From contig NZ_JAUQTB010000002.1 in the NCBI RefSeq assembly GCF_030580655.1, positions 372,001-436,000 of the forward strand: a stretch of 64,000 bases of DNA. Reading direction: 5' to 3'. Made by a program: the position numbers and the translations under genes. Source of the DNA: Paenibacillus lacisoli. Lineage in GTDB: Bacteria > Bacillota > Bacilli > Paenibacillales > Paenibacillaceae. Positions 15,760 through 24,749 of the stretch are shown here, piece after piece; within the stretch, counting starts at the first letter, position 1, and every line of letters starts with the position of its first letter. The notes beneath the pieces were generated by a model that saw nothing but the letters and a program-made list of their open reading frames with translations, was not told the origin of the DNA and made no database searches.

Positions 15760-16632
15760 TTAATATAAGGTCCGAAACTGCTCCGGAGTTACCCCTTCCA
15801 GCCGCCGGAAGGTTGCAACAAAATGGCTGACATCCCTGAAGCCAACCAAAGATGCCGTCTCCTTGATCGATAATTTACGGTGGGCGGTCATCAGCTCCTT
15901 CGCCTTTCGCATTCTCAGCATGATGAGATAGGCATAGGCTGTCATGCCAAACGACTGCTTGAACAGAATATTCAGGTAACGCTGGCTGATGCCAAGCGCG
16001 GCTGCCATTTCCTGAAGGCCGATGCCCGGGTCCCCGTAATGATTCTCCATAAAGGCCAGCAGAGGCGCAAGACGTTCAACGTTGTGCGAAATGGAAGCGA
16101 GTCCGCCGCTGCGGCCATGCTTTTTGATGAGGGTAAGAAACCGGTATAAATGCGCCGATGCATCCAGACCAGAACGATCCGGATCACCTGCAATAAAATC
16201 AAGCAAATGCATCCCGCAGTTGTCCAGCTCGCAGTCCGGATCCCACTCCACCGACAATACCCCGCTTATCCCGAGGGAAGACTGGATATCTGCTGCCTGG
16301 GGGCCGCTGAATGTGATATACAAGGTTTCCCACTCCGAGCCTTCCTTTCCGTACTGATGTGGTTGTCCAGGCGGAAGCAGCAGCCCGGTATGTTCCGGGA
16401 GCTCGTAAGCCACACCCTCCGACTGCAGCCAACCTCTCCCCTTTACGGTCTGCAGCCAATGATAACAGGGGTAGCCGCCAGGCCGTTCTACATTCTCTTG
16501 TCGCCCGTTCCAACCAATGCTCTCGATGAACAAAGGCAGTCGAAGCTCTTTGGAATACAAAAAATATCTGCGGTGCCCCGGGGGCAGATGCCATTCTTCC
16601 AGCCCGGAAATTAGATGCGAATCCTGTTCCAT
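15760..16632 (-). CDS. AraC family transcriptional regulator
   Basis: 290 aa with an N-terminal cupin-like sensing domain (YHWLQTVKGRGWLQ, ELPEHTGLLLPPGQPHQY) and a C-terminal AraC double helix-turn-helix (MAAALGISQRYLNILFKQSF and TASLVGFRDVSHFVATFRRL, about residues 195-288). ATG 16632 has AAAAGGAGA upstream. It is divergent from the GH42 beta-galactosidase with 88 bp between, the usual layout for a sugar-responsive activator and its target. Effector unknown, probably a galactoside. Confidence 0.93.
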   Translation of the reverse strand: MEQDSHLISGLEEWHLPPGHRRYFLYSKELRLPLFIESIGWNGRQENVERPGGYPCYHWLQTVKGRGWLQSEGVAYELPEHTGLLLPPGQPHQYGKEGSEWETLYITFSGPQAADIQSSLGISGVLSVEWDPDCELDNCGMHLLDFIAGDPDRSGLDASAHLYRFLTLIKKHGRSGGLASISHNVERLAPLLAFMENHYGDPGIGLQEMAAALGISQRYLNILFKQSFGMTAYAYLIMLRMRKAKELMTAHRKLSIKETASLVGFRDVSHFVATFRRLEGVTPEQFRTLY

Positions 16633-16720
16633 ATTGTTATATCTCCTTTTCTTTTATTATATTTCAAAAAGAAGATTCATGATATAACATAAAATTATTC
16701 TTATATACGAGGTGAAACCC

Positions 16721-18754
16721 ATGATTAGCAGCAAACTGCCTAAAATGTTCTATGGTGGTGACTACAACCCTGAGCAGTGGGATGAGGCTACACACCAGGA
16801 AGACTTGAGAATGTTCAAGCTCGCCGGTATTGATATTGCCACCCTGAATGTGTTTTCCTGGGCGCTGATTCAGCCGGATGAGGTTACTTATAATTTTGAG
16901 CAGCTGGATCAGCTGATTAACAATCTATATGAAAGCGGTATCTATACTTGCCTTGCAACGAGTACAGCTGCCCATCCAGCCTGGATGGCGAAGAAGTATC
17001 CGGATGTGCTGCGCGTAGATGCGGATGGACGCAAGCGCAAATTCGGCGGACGTCACAACTCCTGTCCGAATAGCCCTACCTACCGGAAATACTCGGAAGC
17101 GATCGCCGATAAGCTGGCCGAGCGGTACAAGGACCATCCCGGTATTCTCGTATGGCACGTCTCTAATGAATACGGCGGCGACTGCTACTGTGAGAACTGC
17201 GAGGCCGCCTTCCGTGTATGGCTGAAGAAGCGTTACGGCACGATTGATCAAGTCAACAAAGCCTGGAACACCAATTTCTGGGGACACACTTTCTATGACT
17301 GGGATGAAATTGTATTGCCAAGCAATCTGAGTGAGCATTGGGGAGATAACAATTCAACCTTCCAGGGTATTTCACTGGATTACTCCCGCTTTAATTCGGA
17401 CAGCATCCTTGACTGCTATCTGCTCGAATACAACGCGATCAAGAAGCATATTCCGAATTCAGTAGTTACGACCAATCTGATGGGCTTCTTCAAGCAGCTG
17501 GATTATTTCAAATGGGCGAAACACATGGATATCGTATCCTGGGACAGCTATCCTGGACTTACTACACCGGTCAGCTTCACCGCCATGGCGCATGATCTGA
17601 TGCGCGGTCTGAAAGATGGACAGCCGTTCATGCTGATGGAGCAGACACCAAGCCAGCAGAACTGGCAGGCCTATAACTCCCTGAAGCGTCCGAATGTGAT
17701 GCGTCTCTGGAGCTATCAGTCTGTTGCGCATGGTGCAGATACCGTTATGTTCTTCCAGCTGCGCCGCTCTGTGGGTGCCTGCGAGAAGTTCCACGGCGCG
17801 GTCATTGAACATGTCGGGCATGAGAATACACGCGTCTTCCGCGAAGTATCCCAGCTCGGTCAAGAATTGCAGCAGCTTGGCGACCGCACACTGGATGCCA
17901 CGGTAGAATCCAAGGTAGCTATTCTGTTCGATTGGGAGAACTGGTGGGCAGTTGAGAAATCCAGCGGTCCAACCGTATCACTGAATTATGTAGAACAGGT
18001 TCACAAATACTACGCATCCTTCTTCCGCCGCAACGTGCAGGTGGATATCATCAGTGTGGACAGCGACCTGAGCAAGTATGATCTCGTCGTGGCACCGGTA
18101 CTGTACATGGTCAAGCCGGGTTACGCCGCCAAGCTGGAGGAATTCGTGCAGAACGGGGGTACGTTCGTCACTACCTTCTTCAGCGGCATCGTGAATGAGA
18201 CCGATCTCGTAACGCTCGGCGGATATCCTGGCGAGCTGCGCAAGCTGCTGGGCATCTGGGCAGAAGAGATCGACGCTCTTCATCCGGAGCACCGTAACAA
18301 GATTGTCATGAAGGACAGCCTGGGTAAACTTAACGGTTCGTACGAATGCGGCATGCTCTGCGATCTGCTGCACAGTGAGGGTGCCGATGTCATCGCCGAA
18401 TACGGAGAAGATTTCTATCAGGGAATGCCTGTCATCACACGCAATACATTCGGCAAGGGTGAAGCCTGGTATATCGGCTCCGATCCGGAAGACAGCTTCA
18501 TTGACGGTTTGCTGGAACAGATCACGGCCGATAAAGGCATCCAGCCCGTTCTGGATACACCAGCCGGTGTGGAAGCGAGTGCCCGTTACAAAGACGGCAA
18601 GCAGTTCATCTTCGTTATGAATCACAACGCAGAGACTGAATCTTATGATCTGAAAGGTCTGGAAGCCCATGATCTCCTGACCGACACCCGGTTGAGCGGA
18701 TCGGTTGATATCGAAGGCCGCGGGGTTCAGATCCTCGAGGTCAACAAGGCTTAA
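16721..18754 (+). CDS. Beta-galactosidase, GH42
   Basis: 677-aa glycoside hydrolase family 42 beta-galactosidase; intracellular, no signal peptide. The TIM barrel carries the acid/base Glu150 (WHVSNEYGG) and nucleophile Glu307 (FMLMEQTPS). The four zinc cysteines of the family are present: Cys115 (NSCPNSP) and the CYCENC cluster at 155-160. The trimerisation domain (about 400-610) and short C-terminal beta domain follow. ATG 16721 is five bases after AGGTGA; an in-frame GTG three codons earlier overlaps that site. Likely activated by the divergent AraC regulator and used on plant or milk galactosides. Confidence 0.96.
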   Translation: MISSKLPKMFYGGDYNPEQWDEATHQEDLRMFKLAGIDIATLNVFSWALIQPDEVTYNFEQLDQLINNLYESGIYTCLATSTAAHPAWMAKKYPDVLRVDADGRKRKFGGRHNSCPNSPTYRKYSEAIADKLAERYKDHPGILVWHVSNEYGGDCYCENCEAAFRVWLKKRYGTIDQVNKAWNTNFWGHTFYDWDEIVLPSNLSEHWGDNNSTFQGISLDYSRFNSDSILDCYLLEYNAIKKHIPNSVVTTNLMGFFKQLDYFKWAKHMDIVSWDSYPGLTTPVSFTAMAHDLMRGLKDGQPFMLMEQTPSQQNWQAYNSLKRPNVMRLWSYQSVAHGADTVMFFQLRRSVGACEKFHGAVIEHVGHENTRVFREVSQLGQELQQLGDRTLDATVESKVAILFDWENWWAVEKSSGPTVSLNYVEQVHKYYASFFRRNVQVDIISVDSDLSKYDLVVAPVLYMVKPGYAAKLEEFVQNGGTFVTTFFSGIVNETDLVTLGGYPGELRKLLGIWAEEIDALHPEHRNKIVMKDSLGKLNGSYECGMLCDLLHSEGADVIAEYGEDFYQGMPVITRNTFGKGEAWYIGSDPEDSFIDGLLEQITADKGIQPVLDTPAGVEASARYKDGKQFIFVMNHNAETESYDLKGLEAHDLLTDTRLSGSVDIEGRGVQILEVNKA

Positions 18755-18769
18755 TTTTCAATAAAATAC

Positions 18770-18812
18770 TCAAGGACCGCCCCAAGCAATTATGGTGTCG
18801 GTCCTTTTGGTA
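18770..18812 (+). terminator. Terminator after the GH42 gene
   Basis: Stem AAGGACCG (18772-18779) / CGGTCCTT (18799-18806) followed by TTTTGG. Confidence 0.7.
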
Positions 18813-18916
18813 TGCGAAAGTTTATTAACGGCCCATGAATCAGTGACATACAAGCTGTCACCGAACAGCATGTATAATAAAGTGACTACGAGATCAGTAT
18901 TGGGAGGAGGATCCCT

Positions 18917-19918
18917 GTGAACAAGATGGATCGTATGACTGCTATTGTCATGGCGCTTCAAGTGCGTTCAGAGACGGCTGCTTCGCTGGCCGCGAAGTTC
19001 GAGGTATCAAGGCGTACCATTCTCCGAGACGTTCAAGCTCTCAGCGAGATGGACATCCCGATTGTGGCGCTGCCGGGTGCCGGAGGCGGATACCGCCTGC
19101 CAGAAGATTATACACTTCCCCCGCTGCAGCTGGACAAGCTGGAGGCCGTTTCCCTGCTCTTTGCGCTGCGCAGTCTGGAATCTTATCCGGATACCCCTTT
19201 CCATGCCCAGCGCTGGACAGTCTTGGACAAAATTCACGCTCTGCTGCCTGCCGGCACCCTGGAGGCGCTAGATCCTCTTCTCTCCCAGCTGGAACACCGG
19301 GTGCCCAAACGCAGCTACGCTATCCCGGATATGGAGCCTCTATTTAATGCACTTACTTCAGAGTCATTACTCCGCGTCTGGTATCGATCAGCATCCAGAG
19401 AACGCTGGTTAACACTGACTCCGCGTAAGATCTATGCCTCTGCTGGCTTCTGGTATTGTGAGGCCTTCACGCTGGAACATGGCGAAGAACGTTTGCTGCG
19501 AATCGACCGGATGACCCGAATGGAACAAATTACGCAGGACCAGGGGAAATCTACAGAAGCTGCCTGCTCCGGTGAAATCCCCTTCATCTCCATTCCCGAT
19601 GCTGGTGCTGTCTCATCGTCCAGTCCTTTACCCAGGCCATCCTTCCACAACATTCGTGCGGAGCCGTTCCGGGTCCGGGCACGTCTGACCTATCGGGGAA
19701 TGATCCGAGTAGAACAGGACGAGCATATTGGGGAGAAAATATGCCAGCATGGTGATGACTACTGGGAAGTGGATTTTTTGTGTCCTTCAGGCGAGCGTGA
19801 TTGGGCGATTCGTTTTTTCTATGAACTGGGACCCGAAGCAGAAGTTCTGGAACCAGCTGAGTTCCGGAGCCGGATTGCCGAGCGGGCACAGGCTGTGCTG
19901 AATCAATATCAAAGCTAA
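18917..19918 (+). CDS. WYL domain transcriptional regulator (YafY type)
   Basis: 333 aa. N-terminal DeoR/HTH_11 winged helix (ASLAAKFEVSRRTILRDVQAL, about 22-42), then the WYL ligand-binding domain (about 140-215) and a WCX C-terminal region (about 245-330, RVRARLTYRG to FFYELGPEAEVLEPAEF). The start is GTG 18917 with GGGAGGAGG seven bases away; a TATAAT hexamer lies at 18873-18878. It heads a three-gene unit with the AlkZ-related gene (22 bp gap) and the cyclase-fold gene. WYL regulators often answer to single-stranded DNA or nucleotides and repress their neighbours. Confidence 0.92.
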   Translation: MNKMDRMTAIVMALQVRSETAASLAAKFEVSRRTILRDVQALSEMDIPIVALPGAGGGYRLPEDYTLPPLQLDKLEAVSLLFALRSLESYPDTPFHAQRWTVLDKIHALLPAGTLEALDPLLSQLEHRVPKRSYAIPDMEPLFNALTSESLLRVWYRSASRERWLTLTPRKIYASAGFWYCEAFTLEHGEERLLRIDRMTRMEQITQDQGKSTEAACSGEIPFISIPDAGAVSSSSPLPRPSFHNIRAEPFRVRARLTYRGMIRVEQDEHIGEKICQHGDDYWEVDFLCPSGERDWAIRFFYELGPEAEVLEPAEFRSRIAERAQAVLNQYQS

Positions 19919-19940
19919 GTTGGACAGGAGACGGGCTGGA

Positions 19941-20627
19941 ATGAATCGAATTATAAAATCATGGGAAGCTGACACCTATCAGGACGCTGAGCGGATGATT
20001 CGGCAGCTTGGCATTTTACCACTTGCGAGGCTTTTTCCAGAGCATCCATCGCTGGATCAAATTACCCCCAAGAAAAATTGGTTTACCGGTTCGGAGCTGG
20101 ATCCCTGGCAGTGGCGGACGCGTTTCAGCCTAGAGGGAAAAGCAGCCTACGGCAAAATCATCAAGAAGAAAGCTCTCCTGATCTCTCCACAGCTGTATGC
20201 GCCGCTGCACTGCCTGATCGGTGGACATCTGCATCCGGAAGAGCTGTTTGATCAGGGCCGGATGTCCCAGACTGCGGTTGACCTGTATGAATGGATTGTT
20301 CACGAGGAAGGCATAGACAGCCGCAAGCTGCGCAAAGAAAGTAGAATGTCGGCCAAAGAGTCCAAAAAAGCGTTCGACCAGGCTCTCTTGGAGCTGCAGG
20401 CTCATGGCTCCATCGTCATTGCAGGCGTGCGTCCCCAGATCAATCGTGAAGGTGAGGCATACGGCTGGAACAGCTCCTCCTATGAGAGCGCCGATCACTG
20501 GATGAAGCGGCATGGTATCCCTCCGTTTCGTAGTCATGCCGAGGAGGCGAGAGCTGCTATTACTGCGCAGCTTCAGCCGGTGTGGACGGCGAAAGCCTTG
20601 GACACTTTGCTGAAATGGCTGCCCTAG
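19941..20627 (+). CDS. AlkZ-related protein
   Basis: 228 aa, resembling the small AlkZ-related family: ELDPWQWRTRFSLEGKAAYG and KKKALLISPQLYAPL are the recognisable parts, followed by a winged-helix-like C-terminal half (KLRKESRMSAKESKKAFDQAL). True AlkZ/YcaQ proteins are ~380-aa glycosylases that unhook DNA crosslinks with a QxQ or QxD motif; I do not see that motif here, so glycosylase activity is not claimed. ATG 19941 follows AGGAG at 11 bases; a TTG at 19920 would nearly touch the WYL stop. Second gene of the WYL operon. Confidence 0.65.
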   Translation: MNRIIKSWEADTYQDAERMIRQLGILPLARLFPEHPSLDQITPKKNWFTGSELDPWQWRTRFSLEGKAAYGKIIKKKALLISPQLYAPLHCLIGGHLHPEELFDQGRMSQTAVDLYEWIVHEEGIDSRKLRKESRMSAKESKKAFDQALLELQAHGSIVIAGVRPQINREGEAYGWNSSSYESADHWMKRHGIPPFRSHAEEARAAITAQLQPVWTAKALDTLLKWLP

Positions 20628-20665
20628 AATTTAATAAAAAATCAATGAACCAAGGAGCTGATCCC

Positions 20666-21553
20666 ATGACATTAACGCCTTCCTCCAAGGCACGTGCAAC
20701 CGATTTTATCTACCGTCATGCCCGCCTGCTGGACAGGCTGCGTTATGAGTATCATTTTGAAGGCCGTTCTGCTAATGATGTCATAGCTGCCCTGCGGGCA
20801 TATCAGAATGAAGACGGCGGGTTCGGTCATGGTCTTGAGCCTGATATCCGCGCCCCATTCAGTCAGCCTGTCACCACCGAGTTCGCTTTTGGCATCATGG
20901 ATGAGATTCAGCGGCTGGACGAGGACATGCTGCGCGCTGCCGGCCGTTATCTGGGTTCCATTGCCGCTGAGGACGGCGGGTTTCCACGAGCCCTGGATTC
21001 GCTAAATACCTATCCTCATGCACCATGGTGGGAGGTGACCGCATCTGGAAGCGGTTCACTGAATCCGACAGGAACGATCCTTGGCCTGCTGTACAAATGG
21101 GAAGACTCCCATTCGTTGATGAAAGAGCCCTGGTTCGAGTCAGCGGCCAGCTTCGTCTGGAGCCGCCTCCCACATACAGACCGGAACGATTACCATGATC
21201 TGATTAATGCCATTACGTTTCTGGTCCATGCGCCCGAGCGGCCGGAGACAGCAGCTATGCTGGACATGATCGACGGATGGCTGGAACAGCCGGGTGTTAT
21301 TGAGACAGATCCCAACAAGGAAGGTTACGCTCACAAGGTACTGGATTGGGCTCCGCACCCTGACAGCTATGCCTCCAAGTATATTTCGGCTGAGCTGCTG
21401 GAACAGCATCTCGCTTGGCTGACAGCCACCCAGCTGGAGGACGGCGGCTGGCCGATCTCCTGGGAGGCGCCTAGTATCGCTGCCGAGCTGGAATGGCGAG
21501 GCAGCCTGACAGTCAGCCGGCTGCTGACTCTACGGAGCTACGGCTGGCTGTAA
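20666..21553 (+). CDS. Terpenoid-cyclase-fold (prenyltransferase-like) protein
   Basis: 295-aa soluble protein with repeated alpha/alpha-barrel motifs of the squalene cyclase/prenyltransferase beta-subunit type: AYQNEDGGFGHGLEPD, IAAEDGGFPRALDS and TQLEDGGWPISWE. There is no DxDD or prenyl-substrate motif, so it is probably not a cyclase; the fold also serves in binding proteins. ATG 20666 has AAGGAG eight bases upstream (the open frame runs 28 codons further back into the AlkZ-related gene). Third gene of the WYL operon, 38 bp after the AlkZ-related stop. Function unknown. Confidence 0.75.
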   Translation: MTLTPSSKARATDFIYRHARLLDRLRYEYHFEGRSANDVIAALRAYQNEDGGFGHGLEPDIRAPFSQPVTTEFAFGIMDEIQRLDEDMLRAAGRYLGSIAAEDGGFPRALDSLNTYPHAPWWEVTASGSGSLNPTGTILGLLYKWEDSHSLMKEPWFESAASFVWSRLPHTDRNDYHDLINAITFLVHAPERPETAAMLDMIDGWLEQPGVIETDPNKEGYAHKVLDWAPHPDSYASKYISAELLEQHLAWLTATQLEDGGWPISWEAPSIAAELEWRGSLTVSRLLTLRSYGWL

Positions 21554-21577
21554 TCGATAAACAGATCTATACACGGG

Positions 21578-21614
21578 AAAAGCCATGGAAAGCTTGACGT
21601 TTCCCATGGCTTTT
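21578..21614. terminator. Bidirectional terminator, cyclase-fold gene / glucosidase gene
   Basis: Stem AAAAGCCATGG / CCATGGCTTTT extended by AAA/TTT inside; serves the two converging genes. Confidence 0.85.
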
Positions 21615-21627
21615 ACAATTTAGCTGC

Positions 21628-23301
21628 TTATTTGCTGAGCCTGCAGACCCGAGCCTCATAAGGACGCAGGAAGTGGGGCTCCATCCCTGCCTCAGAATAG
21701 TTGCCGATCACCCGTTCCTTATGCGCGGACTCATAAGGCTCCGGCAGCTCCAGGAAGGCAGGCGCTCCGCTGAAATTAAGCGTAATCAGCCACTGTTCCT
21801 GATCCAGTGTACGGGTATACGCGTATATAAATTCATGATCCGGAAGCAGCAGCTCATAGTCGCCATAGACCATAACCAGATGCTGTTTGCGCAGGGCAAT
21901 CAGCTGCTTGTAGTAGTGAAAGACCGAATCCGGATCCTGAACGGCCTGTGCTGCATTAATCTCCTTATAGTTCGGATTGATGCTGATCCATGGCGTACCT
22001 GATGTGAAGCCTGCCTGCGGGCCGTCATTCCACTGCATCGGCGTACGGGCATTGTCACGGCCTTTGGCATAAATGGATTCCATAATCTCTTTCTGGTCGC
22101 CGCCCAGACGATCCATCCGGTCCTTGTACATATTCAGCGTCTCGATATCCTTGTATTCCTCAATGGAACCGAATTTGACGTTGGTCATCCCCAGCTCTTC
22201 CCCTTGATAAATATAAGGCGTACCTTTCAGTGTATGCAGCAGGGTGGCCAGCATTTTGGCTGACTGAACGCGGTACTCACCATCGTTACCAAATCGGGAT
22301 ACCATCCGCGGCTGATCATGGTTGTTCAGATAAAGGCTGTTCCAGCCATGATGCTGCAGGCCCATCTGCCACTTGTGCAGGATATCGCGCAGCTTGTGCA
22401 GCGTCCACGGAGCCAGCTCCCATTTACCCTGCTCACCGGCATCTACATGCATGTGCTCAAACTGAAATACCATCTGAAGCTCCTCGCGGGCTGCATCGGT
22501 ATATTTGACAGCCTCTTCGATGGTGACACCCGGCATCTCTCCCACCGTCATTACATCGTACTTCGATAAAACCTCTTGGTTCATCTCATGCAGATATTCA
22601 TGGACATGCGGACCATTCATATAATGTGGACTTCCGTCCCCCAGCTCACCTTCACCGGTACCATCTGGCAGCCCCTCGACCTTCGAAATAAGGTTGATGA
22701 CATCCATCCGGAACCCGTCCACGCCTTTGTCGAGCCAGAATTTCATCATATCGTAAATACTTGTGCGCAGCTTCGGATTGTCCCAGTTCAGGTCCGGCTG
22801 TTTGGTCGAGAATAAGTGAAGATAATATTCACCGGCAGCTTCATCCTTCTTCCAGGCCGGTCCGCTGAAGAAGGATCCCCAATTGTTCGGCGGGCGCCCA
22901 TCCTCTTTTCCGGGTCTCCATATGTAATAATCCCTGTACGGGTTCTCCTTGGATGAACGGGATTCCACGAACCAGGCATGCTCATCCGAAGTATGGTTCA
23001 CAACCAGATCCATCATCAGCTTGATGCCCCTGCGGTGCATGCCCTCCAGCATTTCCTCCCAGTCCGCCATCGTGCCGAATTCGTTCATAATATTGTAGTA
23101 ATCACTGATATCATAACCGTTATCATCATTAGGCGATTGGTATACCGGAGAAAGCCAGACCACGTCCACACCAAGCTCCTGCAAATAATCCAGCTTGGAG
23201 ATGATGCCGCGAAGATCCCCGATTCCGTCTCCATTGCTATCCATGAAGCTGCGCGGGTAAATCTGATAGACAACAGCTTCTTTCCAAAATGCTCGTTCCA
23301 T
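21628..23301 (-). CDS. Oligo-1,6-glucosidase / alpha-glucosidase, GH13
   Basis: 557-aa cytoplasmic GH13 enzyme cleaving alpha-1,6-linked gluco-oligosaccharides such as isomaltose. Catalytic residues: nucleophile Asp200 in GFRMDVINL, acid/base Glu255 in TVGEMPG, and Asp329 in NNHDQPR. Valine directly after the nucleophile (region II) is the marker of alpha-1,6 rather than alpha-1,4 preference. The conserved N-terminal VYQIYPRSFMDSNGDGIGDL is intact, and the length is standard. ATG 23301 follows CAGGAGG. It stands alone, so uptake genes must lie elsewhere. Confidence 0.95.
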   Translation of the reverse strand: MERAFWKEAVVYQIYPRSFMDSNGDGIGDLRGIISKLDYLQELGVDVVWLSPVYQSPNDDNGYDISDYYNIMNEFGTMADWEEMLEGMHRRGIKLMMDLVVNHTSDEHAWFVESRSSKENPYRDYYIWRPGKEDGRPPNNWGSFFSGPAWKKDEAAGEYYLHLFSTKQPDLNWDNPKLRTSIYDMMKFWLDKGVDGFRMDVINLISKVEGLPDGTGEGELGDGSPHYMNGPHVHEYLHEMNQEVLSKYDVMTVGEMPGVTIEEAVKYTDAAREELQMVFQFEHMHVDAGEQGKWELAPWTLHKLRDILHKWQMGLQHHGWNSLYLNNHDQPRMVSRFGNDGEYRVQSAKMLATLLHTLKGTPYIYQGEELGMTNVKFGSIEEYKDIETLNMYKDRMDRLGGDQKEIMESIYAKGRDNARTPMQWNDGPQAGFTSGTPWISINPNYKEINAAQAVQDPDSVFHYYKQLIALRKQHLVMVYGDYELLLPDHEFIYAYTRTLDQEQWLITLNFSGAPAFLELPEPYESAHKERVIGNYSEAGMEPHFLRPYEARVCRLSK

Positions 23302-23467
23302 TGTAAGAACCTCCTGTCGTTAAGCTTCAATTTTTCTACTAACACACTAGTAAAATGCTATATAGTGATTTACAGTAGATACATGGGGATAATTGGAAGC
23401 GGCTGCTTACCTGCCCAGCGGTTCCCCTATAACATTAACCATATTTTGATTGAAAGAAGGTTATCTC

Positions 23468-23911
23468 ATGCAAAACTTGTGGAAAAAAAGCGCCGCGACC
23501 TTTGCTGCTGCTGTCTTAATGTTGTCTATAGGACATGGAGCTCCGGCATCCGCCAAAGCCAAAACAGCCACCAGTTCCTATACGGTCTCCCTTGTCAGCG
23601 AAACGCTGGAATCGAACGACCATGTCGGTAACGAATGGTATACGGAAGCTTCGGCTGGCGGCCGCTTGTTGGAAGAAGGAGACACCGTGACCCTGAATGT
23701 CAAAGCAGGTGGGGCAATCGAACTCAAGGCAGCCGCGATTGAACAGGATAAAATACCGGATGAGGGCACAGCCAGTAAATCGGTGAAGGTATCCAGCATC
23801 AGCAAAACCGGCAGTGTCATCAAACTGAAGGTGGTCGTAACGGAAAACCGCGGCCGTTATTCAGGAAACCAGGCGGTATGGGTATTTACATACAGCGTCA
23901 AGGCAAAGTAA
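23468..23911 (+). CDS. Secreted protein of unknown function
   Basis: 147 aa with a clear signal peptide: basic start (MQNLWKKS), hydrophobic core (AATFAAAVLMLSIGHG) and a likely cut after ASA at about residue 30. The mature part is a beta-rich ~115-residue domain (SYTVSLVSETLESNDHVGNE to WVFTYSVKAK) with no cysteine. I do not recognise the family. ATG 23468 has GAAGG seven bases ahead; the frame opens six codons earlier with TTG. Single gene. Confidence 0.7.
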   Translation: MQNLWKKSAATFAAAVLMLSIGHGAPASAKAKTATSSYTVSLVSETLESNDHVGNEWYTEASAGGRLLEEGDTVTLNVKAGGAIELKAAAIEQDKIPDEGTASKSVKVSSISKTGSVIKLKVVVTENRGRYSGNQAVWVFTYSVKAK

Positions 23912-24007
23912 CTGCAGCCGCAATCACTTTATTATCCTCCTAGACTCTTCCCAACCGCTCTCGTTTGTCTGACTATACTGTTAACCCATATAGGAGGTTC
24001 TCGTTAC

Positions 24008-24685
24008 ATGATGAGCAAGTTTATTTTATTCACCCTGCTGCTATGGCTGGTCGGCAATCCCATTGTCGCCCTGGTCATCCTGCTGGTCATTCTGTATGTG
24101 CTTGACCGGAGGTATGTGGGGGTGTTTCCGAGTTTAACCCGTCCATTACAGAGAAGGCGCCAGGCCGCCAGGCTGCGGCAGTTGATTGCAGCTAACCCAA
24201 ACGATGTGGGCGCCAAAATGGATCTGGCCCGCAACCTGATCGATCGCGGTCAATTCGAACAGGCGCTGCGCTGGCTTGGGGAAATTGGCGACCGGTATGA
24301 GCACTCCGCCGAATACTGGGACGCACTTGGCACGGCTGAGTTGATGACGGGACGTCTCCCGGAGGGTGAAGCCCATTTGCTTCAAGCTCTGGAGATCAAT
24401 CCGCGTGTCAAATACGGACAGCCCTATCTGACGCTCTCTGAGGCGTTAAAAACCGCAGCTCGTGACAAATCGGTGTACTATCTGGAGCAATTCCAGGATA
24501 TCCAATCTTCCTCCTGTGAGGCCTACTACAAGCTGGGGCTTGCTTATCGTGCATTAGGCCGAACAGAAGATGCGAAGCGCGCCTTCGAGCAGACGCTGGA
24601 AGTGTACCGCTCCCTGCCTAAATATAATAAGCGCCGGGAGCGCCGCTGGGCTGTTCGCGGCTGGTTCCGCAAGACGTTCAACTAA
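24008..24685 (+). CDS. Membrane-anchored TPR protein
   Basis: 225 aa: one or two N-terminal hydrophobic segments (residues 5-32, FILFTLLLWLVGNPIVALVI onward), a basic stretch (RPLQRRRQAARLRQL), then tetratricopeptide repeats (NPNDVGAKMDLARNLIDRG, EYWDALGTAELMTGRL, AYYKLGLAYRALGRTEDA) facing the cytoplasm by the positive-inside rule. It would act as a protein-protein scaffold. ATG 24008 has TAGGAGG ten bases upstream. Partner unknown; no operon. Confidence 0.8.
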   Translation: MMSKFILFTLLLWLVGNPIVALVILLVILYVLDRRYVGVFPSLTRPLQRRRQAARLRQLIAANPNDVGAKMDLARNLIDRGQFEQALRWLGEIGDRYEHSAEYWDALGTAELMTGRLPEGEAHLLQALEINPRVKYGQPYLTLSEALKTAARDKSVYYLEQFQDIQSSSCEAYYKLGLAYRALGRTEDAKRAFEQTLEVYRSLPKYNKRRERRWAVRGWFRKTFN

Positions 24686-24749
24686 AACCCCTTGTTACAT
24701 CCGGCGGGCCCGCAGCATCCTGTGATGGCGGCGGGCCGCTTGTGTATCA

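Noticed and set aside
23391-23408. A cre-like sequence (TTGGAAGCGGCTGCTTAC) ahead of the oligo-1,6-glucosidase gene
   Set aside because: It departs from the catabolite-element pattern at two or three core positions and sits on the wrong side of the secreted-protein promoter for a clear assignment.
24690-24745. A GC-rich repeat after the TPR gene (GGCGGGCC repeated)
   Set aside because: The two copies are in direct rather than inverted orientation and no T run follows, so it is not a convincing terminator.
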